Positions 46,160 through 56,069 of a stretch of 64,000 bases of DNA are shown here, piece after piece. How positions within the stretch are numbered: position 1 is the stretch's first letter; each line of letters starts with the position of its first letter. The position numbers were made by a program, and so were the translations under genes. The notes under the pieces are model-generated. The model did not search any database. It saw nothing but the letters and a program-made list of their open reading frames with translations, and had not been told where the DNA came from. The stretch is from an uncultured Aquitalea sp. (GTDB lineage Bacteria > Pseudomonadota > Gammaproteobacteria > Burkholderiales > Chromobacteriaceae), in contig NZ_CAMFLA010000005.1 of NCBI RefSeq assembly GCF_945957525.1, positions 1-64,000 of the forward strand, in the 5' to 3' direction.

Positions 46160-48657
46160 GACAGCTGGCCTTGCAGGGCGCGCACTTCCTCCGCGCTGTC
46201 GCAGTCCAGCGCCTGGCGCGCCAGTTCTTGCAGGCGGCTCAAGTCGGCGCTGCGCAGGCGCGCCTTCACCGAGGCGATGTCGCGCGGGCTCATGGACAGC
46301 TCCTGCACTCCGAGGCCCGTCAGCAACGCCGCGCCGAAGGGGTCGCCGGCGATGCCGCCGCACACGCCCACCCAGCGCTGGAAGCGCGCCGCGCCTTCAA
46401 CAGTCTGATGAATCAGGCGCAGTACGGCCGGGTGCAGGCTGTCGGCCTCGGCGGCCAGTTCGGGATGCTGGCGGTCGATGGCCAGCGCGTACTGGGTGAG
46501 GTCGTTGGTGCCGATGGAAAAGAAATCCACGTACTCGGCCAGTTTGTCCGCCAGCATGGCGGCGGCCGGCACTTCCACCATGATGCCGATCGGAACCTCC
46601 GGTGCTTGCAGCTCCCGGCGGATGCCTTCGCACAGGCCCTTGAGGCGGGTGATTTCCTTCAGCGAAGTAATCATCGGAAACATGATGGCCAGCGGCTGGC
46701 CGGAACGGGCGGCGCGGTACAGCGCGCGCAGTTGCGGTTCCAGCAGATCGCGGCGGCGCAGCAGCAAACGAGCGCCGCGCATGCCGAGGAAGGGGTTTTC
46801 TTCTTGTGGCAGGTTGAGGTAGGACACCTGCTTGTCGCCGCCGATGTCCAGCGTGCGCACGATCAGCGGCTTGCCGTCCAGCGCCTGTTGCATGCCCTGA
46901 TAGGTAGCGAATTGTTCTTCTTCGTCTGGCGCGGTGTCGCGTTCCAGGTAAAGGAATTCGGTGCGCATCAGGCCCACGCCTTCCGCGCCGGCGGACAGTG
47001 CGCCGGGCACTTGGTCCGGGCGGTTGACGTTGGCGGCGATTTCCACGGCGTGGCCGTCGCGGGTGACTGCCGGCAGGCTGCGCTGTTCTTCCTCGCGCGC
47101 CTTGCGCGCATGCTGCTCTTCCTGCCAGCGGCGCGCCGAGGCCAGGTCGCTGTCGCTGGGTGCGAGATACAGGCGGCCGCCCTGACCATCCAGAATCGCC
47201 AGTGTGCCGTTGTCTACGCCGGTGATGCCGGGGCCGCCTGCCACCATGGCCGGCAGGCCGAGGGTGCGCGCCAGGATGGCGGTGTGCGAGGTGGGGCCGC
47301 CCTGGGCGGTGGCCAGGCCGATCACCTTGCTGGTGTCTAGGCTGGCGGTGTCGGACGGCGACAAATCCGCCGCCAATAGAATGCAGTTGTCCGGCAGATC
47401 GGCCAGGGTGCTACTGCGCAGCGCCGGGTCGATATGGCCCAGCACGCGGCGGCCCACATCGCGCAAATCGGCGGCGCGGGCGGCCAGAAGGGGGTTGCCC
47501 AGCGCCGCCAGACGGTCCGCCAACCGTGCGACGGCAGTGTGCCAGGACCAGGCCACGCCGCGGCCTTCCACCATCAGCTGGCAGGTGAGGGTGATCAAGT
47601 CGGTGTCGCTCAACAATTCGGCCTGGGCCTTGAAAATGGCGGCCTCCGCCGCGCCAAGGCGGGCGGCGGTGTCTTCGGCCAGGCCGGCCAGCTCGGCACG
47701 GGTGGTGGCCAGCGCGGCATGCAGGCGGTCTCCGCCTTCGGCGAGACCCTGCGGGTGATCCGGCACCACCGGCTCGCCCTGGGTCAACACGTGCACCGTG
47801 CCGATGGCGAGGCCGGGGCTGGCGGCGATGCCGGCCATCATCAAGGGATGGCCCGGTGGCTGCCACAGGTTTTCGCCTTTCATGGCTTGCGCTTTTTGCG
47901 CAGCCAGCGCGGCGTCGGTCTGTTCTTGAGAAGTGAGGCGCAGCATCACGCCGCGCAGTTGTTCCAGCAACAAACGCGCGTCCGCGCCTTCGGCCGACAC
48001 CACGATGCGGTCGCCGCGTTGCAGGCCCAGTTGCAACAGGGAAATCATGTTCTTGCCGTCGGCGGCATGGTGGCCGTGGCGAATCTGTACCTGCGCGGCA
48101 AACTGGCGGGCGGTTTCCACCCACAGCGTGGCCGGGCGGGCGTGCAGGCCGTTGGGGTAGTCCACCTGCAACTCGAACTTCTCGCTCAGGTCTTCGCTGG
48201 GTTGCGTCGGTGCAACCGGCGCAGCGCCTTCGTCCAGCGCAGCGATCAGCTGCTGCGGGTCTTGCGTGTTGTACAGCGCCTGCAACTGGCTTTCGTCCTG
48301 CAACAGGCGGGTGAGGCGGCGCAGCAGGCGTATGTGCTCGTCGGATTGCGCGGCAATGGCAAACAGCAGATGAATGCGCTGACCAGGGTTCCATTCCAAA
48401 CCCTGCGGAATCTGCAGGATGGCGATGCCGGTGCGGTGAATCAGGTGACGGTCTTCAATCATGCCGTGCGGAATGGCCACGCCATGTCCGAGGAAGGTGT
48501 TGGCCACCGCTTCGCGGGCCAGCAGGCTGTCAATGTAGGCGGGGGCGATGCAGCCGGCGTCCGCCAGCAGGCGGCCGGCTTCGCGAATGGCTTCTTCCTT
48601 GCTGGCCGGCTGGCTGGCCAGACGGATGAGATCCGGATGAATGAGCGCTTGGGTCAT
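46156..48657 (-). CDS. fruB: multiphosphoryl transfer protein, EIIA(Fru)-HPr-EI
   Basis: An 833-residue cytosolic fusion that carries phosphate from PEP to FruA. Three modules: EIIA(Fru) 1-145 with phospho-His64 (GVAIPHGM), an HPr-like module 158-245 with His172 (NGLHARPA), and enzyme I from about 270 with His458 (GGPTSHTAILAR) and the PEP-binding end SIGTNDLTQYALAIDRQHP. A full EI fused to EIIA-HPr is the Pseudomonas/Xanthomonas/Chromobacterium form, so fructose uptake does not depend on general PTS proteins. ATG 48657 is used; a frame extension upstream covers the promoter. Confidence 0.95.
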   Translation of the reverse strand: MTQALIHPDLIRLASQPASKEEAIREAGRLLADAGCIAPAYIDSLLAREAVANTFLGHGVAIPHGMIEDRHLIHRTGIAILQIPQGLEWNPGQRIHLLFAIAAQSDEHIRLLRRLTRLLQDESQLQALYNTQDPQQLIAALDEGAAPVAPTQPSEDLSEKFELQVDYPNGLHARPATLWVETARQFAAQVQIRHGHHAADGKNMISLLQLGLQRGDRIVVSAEGADARLLLEQLRGVMLRLTSQEQTDAALAAQKAQAMKGENLWQPPGHPLMMAGIAASPGLAIGTVHVLTQGEPVVPDHPQGLAEGGDRLHAALATTRAELAGLAEDTAARLGAAEAAIFKAQAELLSDTDLITLTCQLMVEGRGVAWSWHTAVARLADRLAALGNPLLAARAADLRDVGRRVLGHIDPALRSSTLADLPDNCILLAADLSPSDTASLDTSKVIGLATAQGGPTSHTAILARTLGLPAMVAGGPGITGVDNGTLAILDGQGGRLYLAPSDSDLASARRWQEEQHARKAREEEQRSLPAVTRDGHAVEIAANVNRPDQVPGALSAGAEGVGLMRTEFLYLERDTAPDEEEQFATYQGMQQALDGKPLIVRTLDIGGDKQVSYLNLPQEENPFLGMRGARLLLRRRDLLEPQLRALYRAARSGQPLAIMFPMITSLKEITRLKGLCEGIRRELQAPEVPIGIMVEVPAAAMLADKLAEYVDFFSIGTNDLTQYALAIDRQHPELAAEADSLHPAVLRLIHQTVEGAARFQRWVGVCGGIAGDPFGAALLTGLGVQELSMSPRDIASVKARLRSADLSRLQELARQALDCDSAEEVRALQGQLS

Positions 48658-48736
48658 GATGGCAGGGGCTCCGCAGTGGTTGTCTCCGTCCGCCCGGCAT
48701 GGCCGCGACGGCGCTGTTATGTGTTTTCCGATTTGC

Positions 48737-48765
48737 ATTGAAAACGATTACATAACCACTGTCAA
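48737..48765 (-). promoter_or_regulatory. fruBKA promoter overlapped by a FruR operator
   Basis: On the minus strand -35 TTGACA (48765-48760) and -10 TTCAAT (48742-48737) are 17 bases apart. The -10 and spacer contain TTGAAAACGATTA (48738-48750), a LacI/FruR-type half-palindromic site also found before fruR. Bound repressor would block RNA polymerase. Confidence 0.7.
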
Positions 48766-48871
48766 TATCGTCAGCAACGGTCGAAGAAAAGCCAAGAGGT
48801 TGTTTTGATGAAGATAAAGCCAGACAAGGCTTGCAATGGGTTTGAGCTTGGTGCAGCATCTGGGCAACATC

Positions 48872-48888
48872 AATGAAAACGATTGCAA
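48872..48888 (+). promoter_or_regulatory. FruR operator next to the fruR start codon
   Basis: AATGAAAACGATTGCAA shares TGAAAACGATT with the site before fruB. It ends one base before ATG 48890, leaving no room for a normal ribosome site, and points to tight self-repression and possibly leaderless translation. Confidence 0.65.
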
Positions 48889-48889
48889 A

Positions 48890-49873
48890 ATGACTGCACG
48901 CATCAAGGATGTCGCCTTGGCTGCCGGCGTATCGGTGGCCACGGTGTCGCGCGTATTGAGCAACGGCCCGGTGAGCGAGGAGCTGCGCCGCAAGGTGCTG
49001 GCCGCGGTGGAGGCCACCGGCTATCTGCCCAACCTGTCCGCCCGCCGTTTGCGTTCCCGCCACAGCCACACCATCGGGCTGATTGTGTCGGACATCCGCA
49101 ACCCCTTCTTTACCGCGGTGAGCCGCGCCGTGGAGGACGCCGCCTACGAAGTGGGCATGCGCGTCATTCTCTGCAATACCGATGAAAATCCGGACAAGGA
49201 AGCGCTCTATCTGCGGTTGATGCAGGAAGAGCGTGTCACCGGCGTCATTCTCGCCCCTACCGGCGCCACGGCCCAGCAGCTGGACCCGGTGGCGCTGGGC
49301 TTTCCGGTGGTGCTGATCGACAGAGCCGCCTTGCCTGGTCAGGCGGATGCGGTGGTGCTGGACAATGCCGACGCCGCCAGCATGCTGGTGGAACACTTGT
49401 TGCAGCAGGGTTATCGCCGCATTGGCGGGCTATTCGGCAAAACCAGCACTACTGGCGCGGAGCGCTGCGCCGGCATGGAGGCGGCGCTGCGCAAGCATGA
49501 TCTGCCCGGCGACGCGCGTTTTATCTTGCCCACGCCGGAAGCGGCCGAGCTGGCCTTGCTTTCATGGTTGGCCGAAGAGAACCGGCCGGATGCGCTGCTG
49601 GCGAGTAATGGCCTGATACTGCTGGGCATGTTGCGCGCCGCGAGAAGGGCGGGCATCCGTATTCCGGAGGATATCGCCATCGCCGGTTTCGACAACGACA
49701 ACTGGACCGAGCTGGCCGGCCCCGGTCTGACGGTGATCGAACAACCGGTATACGACATTGGCCGCACGGCCATGCGCATGCTGCTGGAGCGACTGGACGA
49801 CACCGGGCGCAGCGCGCGCAAAGTGGTGCTGTCAGGACGGCTGGTGGTGAGGGGTTCTACTGCCTCGCGTTGA
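48890..49873 (+). CDS. fruR: LacI-family fructose repressor
   Basis: A 327-residue repressor. The DNA-binding domain RIKDVALAAGVSVATVSRVL (residues 4-23) and hinge (about 45-60, NLSARRLRSRHS) are followed by a periplasmic-binding-like sensor with TIGLIVSDIRNPFF and AIAGFDNDNW. Divergent placement to fruBKA and the shared operators identify it as FruR. ATG 48890 puts the HTH at its usual distance; the in-frame ATG 48836 would translate through the operator. It carries GTTGGCCGAAG at 49567. The 190 bp after it hold nothing recognisable. Confidence 0.93.
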   Translation: MTARIKDVALAAGVSVATVSRVLSNGPVSEELRRKVLAAVEATGYLPNLSARRLRSRHSHTIGLIVSDIRNPFFTAVSRAVEDAAYEVGMRVILCNTDENPDKEALYLRLMQEERVTGVILAPTGATAQQLDPVALGFPVVLIDRAALPGQADAVVLDNADAASMLVEHLLQQGYRRIGGLFGKTSTTGAERCAGMEAALRKHDLPGDARFILPTPEAAELALLSWLAEENRPDALLASNGLILLGMLRAARRAGIRIPEDIAIAGFDNDNWTELAGPGLTVIEQPVYDIGRTAMRMLLERLDDTGRSARKVVLSGRLVVRGSTASR

Positions 49874-50067
49874 GCGTTTTTGCGCGAGGCCCCGCTAACA
49901 AAAAACTGATGCTGGCTTGCGCTTCTTTTAGTCGTGCTCCGTGTACTGCCCGCCTTGCCGCGTCTTGGTTCAGGATATCTACCAGGCTTTGTTGGCGGAC
50001 TGGCCTGGCGATGCCGCTTCTGGCTGCGGAAAAGGCGGGGCGTCATCAGCTATTTCGCCTTGTCTTT

Positions 50068-50487
50068 TTACCCTGCGGAAAAAGGCGCTGACTCAGCGCT
50101 TTGGTAGAGATCCCATCGGTTGCCATACAAATCCTCGAATACAACGACGGTCCCGTATTCTTCTTCTCGCGGCTCTTCGCAGAACGTGACGCCCTTGGCC
50201 TTCATGGTCTGGTAGTCGCGCCAAAAATCATCGGTCTGCAAAAACAGAAAAACGCGTCCCCCGGCCTGATTGCCAATGCATCCGGATTGCCGCTCGTTTG
50301 AAGCACGGGCGAGCAGCAGCCTGCAATCACTATCAATCGCCGGCGTCACGACAACCCAGCGTTTTCCTGGCTGGGGGGTGTCTTCAAGCAGCGTAAATCC
50401 CAATTTCTGGGTGTAGTACGCGATGGCCCGGTCATAGTCATCAACGACGATGGCCACATATCCCAAGCATTTTTTTTGTGTTCGCAT
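50068..50487 (-). CDS. VOC-family (glyoxalase-like) protein
   Basis: A 139-residue vicinal-oxygen-chelate protein with paired beta-alpha-beta-beta-beta modules: KCLGYVAIVVDDYDRAIAYY at the N-terminus and TVVVFEDLYGNRWDLYQ at the end, giving candidate metal ligands including the glutamate in VFEDLYG. Substrate unknown; members include glyoxalases and resistance proteins. ATG 50487 follows AAGGA. Its base composition is slightly less GC-rich than its neighbours. Confidence 0.82.
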   Translation of the reverse strand: MRTQKKCLGYVAIVVDDYDRAIAYYTQKLGFTLLEDTPQPGKRWVVVTPAIDSDCRLLLARASNERQSGCIGNQAGGRVFLFLQTDDFWRDYQTMKAKGVTFCEEPREEEYGTVVVFEDLYGNRWDLYQSAESAPFSAG

Positions 50488-50692
50488 GGTTTTCCTTTGA
50501 CGCTTTCCACTGGTTCGGAGCGGAAGGGTGAATTACGGCAAGCAATACTGCACGAGACGGTTTTGCTTGGGCGGGTTGATTGGGCATGCAAGCAGAACCG
50601 CGGCCGCGGTTCGGTCTCACAGCGGTTTGTGCCTTATCTGTTCTGCTGCATCCCGGTGGTGGGTGGGTTTGCATCCGAGTGAGACAATAAAA

Positions 50693-50725
50693 ATGCCGTT
50701 CACCAACAGGGTGAACGGCATGGAA
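50693..50725 (-). terminator. terminator of the cytochrome b561 gene
   Basis: ATGCCGTTCACC and GGTGAACGGCAT form a perfect 12-bp stem (50693-50704 with 50710-50721), followed on the minus strand by TTTTATTG. Confidence 0.88.
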
Positions 50726-50741
50726 CGATACCGCGAGGGGA

Positions 50742-51287
50742 TCAGCGCAGCGGGCCGGTCAGGCGGGTCAGCGTATCGTCCTTGACGAAGCGATGGTGCC
50801 AGATGGCGGCGCCGGCATGCAGGATCACCAGCCACAACATCACATTGCCCAGCGTTTCATGCAGCTCTTTCAGATCGCGGGCGCTGGCGGGGTCGATATG
50901 GAAGATCACCGGCAGCGTCATGCCCAGCAGCACAACATCCTTGCCATTGCCTTGCAGAATGGCGATACCCAGCAGCGGCAGCGCGGCCATCAGCGCGTAC
51001 AGCGCCCAGTGCGCGGCGTGGGCCAGTAGCATGGCGTGGCGATGCGGCGCGGGGGAGATGTCCGGCACGCGATTGCCCAAGCGCCACAGCAAGCGCGGCA
51101 ACAGCAGCAACAGCACGATCAGGCCGGCCTGAAAGTGGCCGGATTTCATGAAGTCGCGCAGCGGGGTGCCCTTGGGGGCGATACCCTTGAATTCGATAAA
51201 GGCTAGCGCGGCAATCACCGCCAGCGCGGACAGCCAGTGAAAAGCGCGCGCGAGGCGGCCATAACTGTGTTGGGAATTTTTAAGCAT
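50742..51287 (-). CDS. cytochrome b561
   Basis: A 181-residue inner-membrane dihaem protein with four helices. Histidines expected to bind the haems occur in RAFHWLSALAV (helix 1), KSGHFQAGLIVLLLLLPRLL (helix 2), HAAHWALYALM (helix 3) and HETLGNVMLWLVILHAGAA (helix 4). It resembles CybB-type superoxide:ubiquinone oxidoreductases. It is monocistronic and ends at a strong terminator. Confidence 0.9.
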   Translation of the reverse strand: MLKNSQHSYGRLARAFHWLSALAVIAALAFIEFKGIAPKGTPLRDFMKSGHFQAGLIVLLLLLPRLLWRLGNRVPDISPAPHRHAMLLAHAAHWALYALMAALPLLGIAILQGNGKDVVLLGMTLPVIFHIDPASARDLKELHETLGNVMLWLVILHAGAAIWHHRFVKDDTLTRLTGPLR

Positions 51288-51375
51288 GGTGTCAGCGTCC
51301 TTTTTGTGGATTCTTCAGCGCCTAGCATAACGCTGCTTTATTAAATCGGACTTAATCCTGACCAAACTTCATGCA

Positions 51376-51795
51376 TCAAGGCAAGGCGGCGCGGATGACG
51401 CCCAGCTTGTCCGCCGCTTGCCAACCATCCGGTTTCAGTACTTTGCCGTCGGCGCGGCGCACCACTTTGCCATCCACCATCTTGCGCAAATTGGCATCGT
51501 GGATGGCCTGGGTCATCGCCTCCAGCGGCAAGCCTTGCGATAGCAGCAGGCCGCAAACAATGTTGAGCACGTCCACACCTTCCGCTGTCAACTCGGCCAT
51601 GGCGGCCAACTGCTGCTCGGTGTCGAGGCTGGCTGAGGCATGGTAGTCGGCCAGCGCCTGGCGAAATTCCGCTACCTCTTCGGCCAACATGGTCTCCCAC
51701 ATGTCCAGCGCCTGTTCATTGCGCTGCGGGCTGGCGGGCGGGGCCATGTCGAAGCGCTGCATGAAGTCGCGGCGGATAGCGAAGAGGTTGGTCAT
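51376..51795 (-). CDS. MazG-like nucleoside triphosphate pyrophosphohydrolase
   Basis: A 139-residue all-alpha NTP pyrophosphatase. The metal-binding helices show EEVAEFRQAL (about 39-48) and ELTAEGVDVLNIVCGL (about 68-83), the ExxE...ExxD layout of the superfamily; AIHDANLRKMVDGKVV follows. It is shorter than MazG and lacks HisE signatures, so the nucleotide it hydrolyses is unknown. It contains GTTGGCCGAAG at 51678 (Leu-Ala-Glu). Confidence 0.8.
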   Translation of the reverse strand: MTNLFAIRRDFMQRFDMAPPASPQRNEQALDMWETMLAEEVAEFRQALADYHASASLDTEQQLAAMAELTAEGVDVLNIVCGLLLSQGLPLEAMTQAIHDANLRKMVDGKVVRRADGKVLKPDGWQAADKLGVIRAALP

Positions 51796-51877
51796 GATGT
51801 GGGCCTTTGATGATGTTTATTGTCTATATATTGTGTTTTATTGGGTTTATTGTGGCAAGGGTTGTGTTTCAGTCATG

Positions 51878-51907
51878 AAAAAAGCGCCGTCTGAGCACGG
51901 CGCTTTT
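51878..51907 (-). terminator. terminator of aroA
   Basis: AAAAGCGCCGT, loop CTGAGC, ACGGCGCTTTTT. On the minus strand six Ts follow the stem, 22 bp after the aroA stop. Confidence 0.9.
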
Positions 51908-51928
51908 TCGGGGTGGTTCAGCTTGAGG

Positions 51929-53215
51929 TCAGGCCTGCAGGGTGGCCAGTACCTCGAAGTAGTCCGGGAAGGTCTTGGCCACGCACTTGGGATCGTTGAT
52001 CACCACCGGCACGCCCAGCAGCGATACCAGCGAGAAGCACATCGCCATGCGGTGATCATCGTAAGTATCGATTTGCGCATCCGGCGTCAGCGCCGATGGC
52101 GGCGTGATGCGGATGTAGTCCTGGCCTTCCTCTACCGTGGCGCCCACTTTGCGCAACTCGGTGGCCATGGCGGCCAGGCGATCGGTTTCCTTCACGCGCC
52201 AGCTTTCGATATTGCGCAGCGTGGTGGTGCCGTCTGCGGCCAGCGCGGCCACCGCCAGCGTCATGGCGGCGTCCGGGATGTGGTTGAGATCCGCGTCGAT
52301 GGCGCGCAACGGGCCATTGGCGCGGGCTTCAATCCAGTTGTCGCCCATGGTGATCTCCACACCCATCAATGCCAGCGCTTCGGCAAACTTCACATCGCCC
52401 TGAATGCTGGAGCGGCCTACGCCTTCCACGCGGACCGGTCCGCCGGCCAGCGCTCCGGCGGCCAGGAAGTAGGACGCGCTGGAGGCGTCGCCTTCCACAT
52501 GGACTTCGCCCGGGGAGATGTAATGCTGACCGCCCGGGATGATGAAGCGTTGCCAGCCCTGGCGCTCCACTTGCACGCCGAAGCACGCCATCAGATTGAG
52601 CGTGATTTCGATATACGGCTTGGAAATGAGCTCGCCCACCACTTCTATGGTGACGGTCTCGCCAGTCAGTGGCAGAGCCATCAGCAGGGCGGTGAGGAAC
52701 TGGCTGGATACATTGCCCTTCACCGGAATCACCTGGCCGGCGGTGACGCTGGCCGGGGAGATGCTCAACGGCGGGTAGCCCGGGTTGCCCCGGTACTGGA
52801 TATCCGCGCCGGCAATGCGCAGCGCATCCACCAGGTCGCCGATCGGACGTTCGTGCATGCGGGGCACGCCGGAGAGCTGGTAATGGCCCTGCATCAGCGC
52901 CAGCGCGGCGGTCAGCGGGCGAAAAGCCGTGCCGGCGTTGCCCAGAAAAAGATCAGCGCTTTTTACCGGAAACTCACCGCCCACGCCCTGAACGCGGAAA
53001 TCGCGGCTGTCGCCGATTTGCTCCACTTCAACGCCCAGCAGGCCCAGCGCGGCCAGCATGTGACGAATGTCGTCCGAATCCAGCAGATCGCGCACCAGCG
53101 TCGAACCGCTGGACAGCGCGGCCAGCAGCAGGGTGCGGTTGGAAATGCTCTTGGAGCCGGGAAGTTTGATGGTGCCGGAGAGGCGCGGAGTCGGGGTAAG
53201 GCGAAGCTGTTCCAT
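51929..53215 (-). CDS. aroA: 3-phosphoshikimate 1-carboxyvinyltransferase (EPSP synthase)
   Basis: A 428-residue shikimate-pathway enzyme joining PEP to shikimate-3-phosphate. [17 protein letters not shown] is at 19-35, [15 protein letters not shown] near 90 and the segment [12 protein letters not shown] near 380. The GNAGTA-type loop corresponds to the glyphosate-sensitive class I enzyme. It diverges from cmk across about 390 bp; in many betaproteobacteria aroA instead precedes cmk on the same strand. Confidence 0.95.
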   Translation of the reverse strand: MEQLRLTPTPRLSGTIKLPGSKSISNRTLLLAALSSGSTLVRDLLDSDDIRHMLAALGLLGVEVEQIGDSRDFRVQGVGGEFPVKSADLFLGNAGTAFRPLTAALALMQGHYQLSGVPRMHERPIGDLVDALRIAGADIQYRGNPGYPPLSISPASVTAGQVIPVKGNVSSQFLTALLMALPLTGETVTIEVVGELISKPYIEITLNLMACFGVQVERQGWQRFIIPGGQHYISPGEVHVEGDASSASYFLAAGALAGGPVRVEGVGRSSIQGDVKFAEALALMGVEITMGDNWIEARANGPLRAIDADLNHIPDAAMTLAVAALAADGTTTLRNIESWRVKETDRLAAMATELRKVGATVEEGQDYIRITPPSALTPDAQIDTYDDHRMAMCFSLVSLLGVPVVINDPKCVAKTFPDYFEVLATLQA

Positions 53216-53606
53216 GGCGATTGGGCGGTGTCTCTGTTGCGTGTCAGGATGGTCCGTCGGTGTGCTTGTCTTTGGCGAATCGCCAACGTCGCCTCGCCGC
53301 GTCAGCCCGGCTGCGGCGCTGTCGGGCGCGGCTGGAGGGTGAAGCATGACGCGGAGGAGGGCGGGCGATTCTTTAATATCATCACGCGCGGACGACCCGG
53401 CCCGGCGTTGCCATGCCACTGTAAAGCCCTAGGGGTCTTTCTGCCAACCATTGCGGCGCTTTTTCTGTTGCGAGGCAGCAAAAGTCATCGCGCTTAATCG
53501 TGTCGCACAGCCGGGCGCTGGGGTAAAATCAACAGTTTGCCGAAGATGGCCCCGCTGGCCCTTTGGCCAAGCTCAACATACCGCAATCCGGACTCCGAAC
53601 CCCATC
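53216..53606. other. 391-bp intergenic region between aroA and cmk
   Basis: There is no convincing gene. It must hold divergent promoters; TTGGCG-AAT-CGCCAA (53273-53287) is a perfect short dyad and the stretch around 53370 (TTCTTTAATATCATC) is AT-rich. No GTTGGCCGAAG copy is present. Confidence 0.5.
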
Positions 53607-54275
53607 ATGACCGTACCCGTCATCACCATCGACGGCCCTTCCGCCTCCGGCAAGGGCACCGTCGCCGCGCTCGTCGCCCAGCGATTGGGCTTCCATTACC
53701 TCGACTCCGGCTCGCTTTACCGGCTGCTGGCGCTGCATGCGCGCAACAAGGCCATCGACTGGGCGGATGAAGCCGCGCTGGCGGCCGAAGCATTGCATCT
53801 GCCGGTAGTATTCAACGAGGCGGGCGTATGGCTGGACGGCGTCGAGTCGGGCGCGCTGATTCGAGCCGAAGCCATTGGCAACGGCGCTTCCCGCGTGGCG
53901 TCCCTGCCCGCCGTGCGCGCCGCCTTGCTGCAGCGTCAGCGCGATTTTGCCGTCGGACCGGGCCTGGTGACTGATGGTCGGGACATGGGTTCAGTGGTGT
54001 TTCCCGCCGCCGCGCTCAAGGTTTTTCTCACCGCCAGCGCGGAAGAGCGCGCCGAGCGGCGCTATAAGCAGTTGATCGGCAAAGGAGAATCTGCTAACCT
54101 CCCGCAGATTAAGCAGGACATCATTGAACGGGACGAGCGCGACGCCGCCCGATCAGTAGCCCCGCTGAGGCACGAGCCGGACGCCTTGCTGCTTGACACC
54201 ACCCGTCTCTCCATCGACCAAGCTGTCGATGCCGTCATGGGCTGGTTTGACGAGCGACAAGCCGCCGGCCTCTGA
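53607..54275 (+). CDS. cmk: cytidylate kinase
   Basis: A 222-residue kinase phosphorylating CMP and dCMP. The P-loop GPSASGKGT is at 10-18, [12 protein letters not shown] replaces the more common DSGAMYR form, and [12 protein letters not shown] and [10 protein letters not shown] are conserved. ATG 53607 matches the family start. It leads the cmk-rpsA-ihfB block. Confidence 0.95.
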   Translation: MTVPVITIDGPSASGKGTVAALVAQRLGFHYLDSGSLYRLLALHARNKAIDWADEAALAAEALHLPVVFNEAGVWLDGVESGALIRAEAIGNGASRVASLPAVRAALLQRQRDFAVGPGLVTDGRDMGSVVFPAAALKVFLTASAEERAERRYKQLIGKGESANLPQIKQDIIERDERDAARSVAPLRHEPDALLLDTTRLSIDQAVDAVMGWFDERQAAGL

Positions 54276-54336
54276 TTTTTTGTAGCGGTTCGATTTGCTG
54301 CAATGCGAAAAGAACCGGTTGTTCAACCCTAACCCC

Positions 54337-54354
54337 GCACGCCGTGAGGTGTGC
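54337..54354 (+). promoter_or_regulatory. hairpin in the rpsA leader
   Basis: GCACGCC, loop GTGA, GGTGTGC (one G-U pair): a 7-bp stem capped by a GNRA-type tetraloop, 16 bases before the rpsA start. The leader has only a weak ribosome site, as in other rpsA genes where S1 controls its own translation. Confidence 0.45.
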
Positions 54355-54370
54355 ACCGAGAGTAAGCTTG

Positions 54371-56062
54371 ATGACTACCCTCTCCATGGAAAACTTTGCC
54401 CAGCTGTTCGAAGAAAGCCTGACCCTTCACGACATGCGCGTGGGCGAGGTGATCACTGCCGAAGTCGTGGCAGTTGACTCCAACTTCGTTACTGTTAATG
54501 CCGGCCTCAAGTCCGAATCCCTGATTCCGGCCGAAGAATTCAAGAACGACCAAGGCGTTGTTGAAGTTGCCATCGGCGACTTCGTGACCGTAGCGATCGA
54601 CGCTCTGGAAAACGGCTTTGGCGAAACCAAGCTGTCCCGCGAAAAAGCCAAGCGCTTGGCTGCTTGGGTTGAGCTGGAAGAAGCTCTGGAAACCGGCAAG
54701 ATCCTGTCTGGCCTGATCAGCGGCAAGGTCAAGGGCGGCCTGACCGTCATGGTCAACGGCATCCGCGCCTTCCTGCCGGGTTCCCTGGTTGACGTGCGTC
54801 CGGTGAAAGACACCACCCCGTACGAAAACAAGAACATCGAATTCAAGGTTATCAAGCTGGACCGCAAGCGCAACAACGTTGTCGTGTCCCGCCGTTCCGT
54901 ACTGGAAGAAACCCTGGGCGAAGAGCGCAAGGCTCTGCTGGAAACCCTGAAAGAGGGCGCAGTGGTCAAGGGTATCGTCAAGAACATCACCGACTACGGT
55001 GCGTTCGTTGACCTGGGCGGCATCGATGGCCTGCTGCACATCACCGACCTGGCATGGCGCCGCGTGAAGCACCCGTCCGAAGTTCTGGCCGTGGGCGACG
55101 AAGTGGAAGCCAAGGTACTGAAGTTCGACCAAGAGAAGAACCGCGTATCCCTGGGCCTGAAGCAACTGGGCGAAGATCCGTGGGTGGGCCTGTCCCGCCG
55201 CTACCCGGCCAGCACCCGTCTGTTCGGCAAGGTAACCAACCTGACCGACTACGGCGCGTTCGTTGAAATCGAACAAGGCATCGAAGGCCTGGTACACGTG
55301 TCCGAAATGGACTGGACCAACAAGAACGTACACCCGTCCAAGGTAGTTCAGGTTGGCGACGAAGTGGAAGTCATGATCCTGGAAATCGACGAAGACCGTC
55401 GTCGTATCTCCCTGGGCATGAAGCAGTGCCTGGCCAACCCGTGGAACGAGTTTGCCGACAACTTCCACAAGGGCGACAAGATCAAGGGCGCCATCAAGTC
55501 CATCACCGACTTCGGCGTGTTCGTTGGTCTGCCGGGCGGCATCGACGGCCTGGTTCACCTGTCCGACCTGTCCTGGAACGAAGCTGGCGAAGAAGCCGTG
55601 CGCAAGTTCAAGAAGGGCGATGAGGTTGAAGCCGTTGTTCTGTCCATCGACGTTGAAAAAGAACGCATCTCCCTGGGCATCAAGCAGCTGGAAGGCGATC
55701 CGTTCAACAACTTCGTTGCCATGAACGACAAGGGCGCTCTGGTCAAGGGCACCGTGAAGGCAGTTGACGCCAAGGGCGCAGTAGTCGCTCTGGACAGCGA
55801 CGTTGAAGGCTACCTGCGCGCTTCCGAACTGTCCCGCGACCGCGTGGAAGATGCTCGCACCATCCTGAAGGATGGCGAAGAAGTGGAAGCCGTGATCATT
55901 GCCGTGGATCGCAAGTCCCGCAATATCAGCCTGTCCATCAAGGCCAAGGACGCTCAGGACGACAGCGCCGCCATGAAGAACCTGGCTGTTGACAGCGCTT
56001 CCGCTGGCACCACCAATCTGGGCGCTCTGCTGAAGGCCAAGCTGTCCGGCTCCAACGAGTAA
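54371..56062 (+). CDS. rpsA: 30S ribosomal protein S1
   Basis: A 563-residue protein with six S1 RNA-binding domains. Repeats are visible as [20 protein letters not shown] (domain 1), [16 protein letters not shown] (2), [20 protein letters not shown] (3), [20 protein letters not shown] (4), [19 protein letters not shown] (5) and [16 protein letters not shown] (6). It unfolds mRNA for initiation on the 30S subunit. ATG 54371 ([16 protein letters not shown]) is preferred; ATG 54386 is possible. Codon use is that of a highly expressed gene. ihfB follows after seven bases. Confidence 0.97.
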   Translation: MTTLSMENFAQLFEESLTLHDMRVGEVITAEVVAVDSNFVTVNAGLKSESLIPAEEFKNDQGVVEVAIGDFVTVAIDALENGFGETKLSREKAKRLAAWVELEEALETGKILSGLISGKVKGGLTVMVNGIRAFLPGSLVDVRPVKDTTPYENKNIEFKVIKLDRKRNNVVVSRRSVLEETLGEERKALLETLKEGAVVKGIVKNITDYGAFVDLGGIDGLLHITDLAWRRVKHPSEVLAVGDEVEAKVLKFDQEKNRVSLGLKQLGEDPWVGLSRRYPASTRLFGKVTNLTDYGAFVEIEQGIEGLVHVSEMDWTNKNVHPSKVVQVGDEVEVMILEIDEDRRRISLGMKQCLANPWNEFADNFHKGDKIKGAIKSITDFGVFVGLPGGIDGLVHLSDLSWNEAGEEAVRKFKKGDEVEAVVLSIDVEKERISLGIKQLEGDPFNNFVAMNDKGALVKGTVKAVDAKGAVVALDSDVEGYLRASELSRDRVEDARTILKDGEEVEAVIIAVDRKSRNISLSIKAKDAQDDSAAMKNLAVDSASAGTTNLGALLKAKLSGSNE

Positions 56063-56069
56063 TTGCATC

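Noticed and set aside
51886-51895. GCCGTCTGAG, one base from the Neisseria uptake sequence GCCGTCTGAA
   Set aside because: A single imperfect copy inside the aroA terminator; no other copies noticed, so it is chance.
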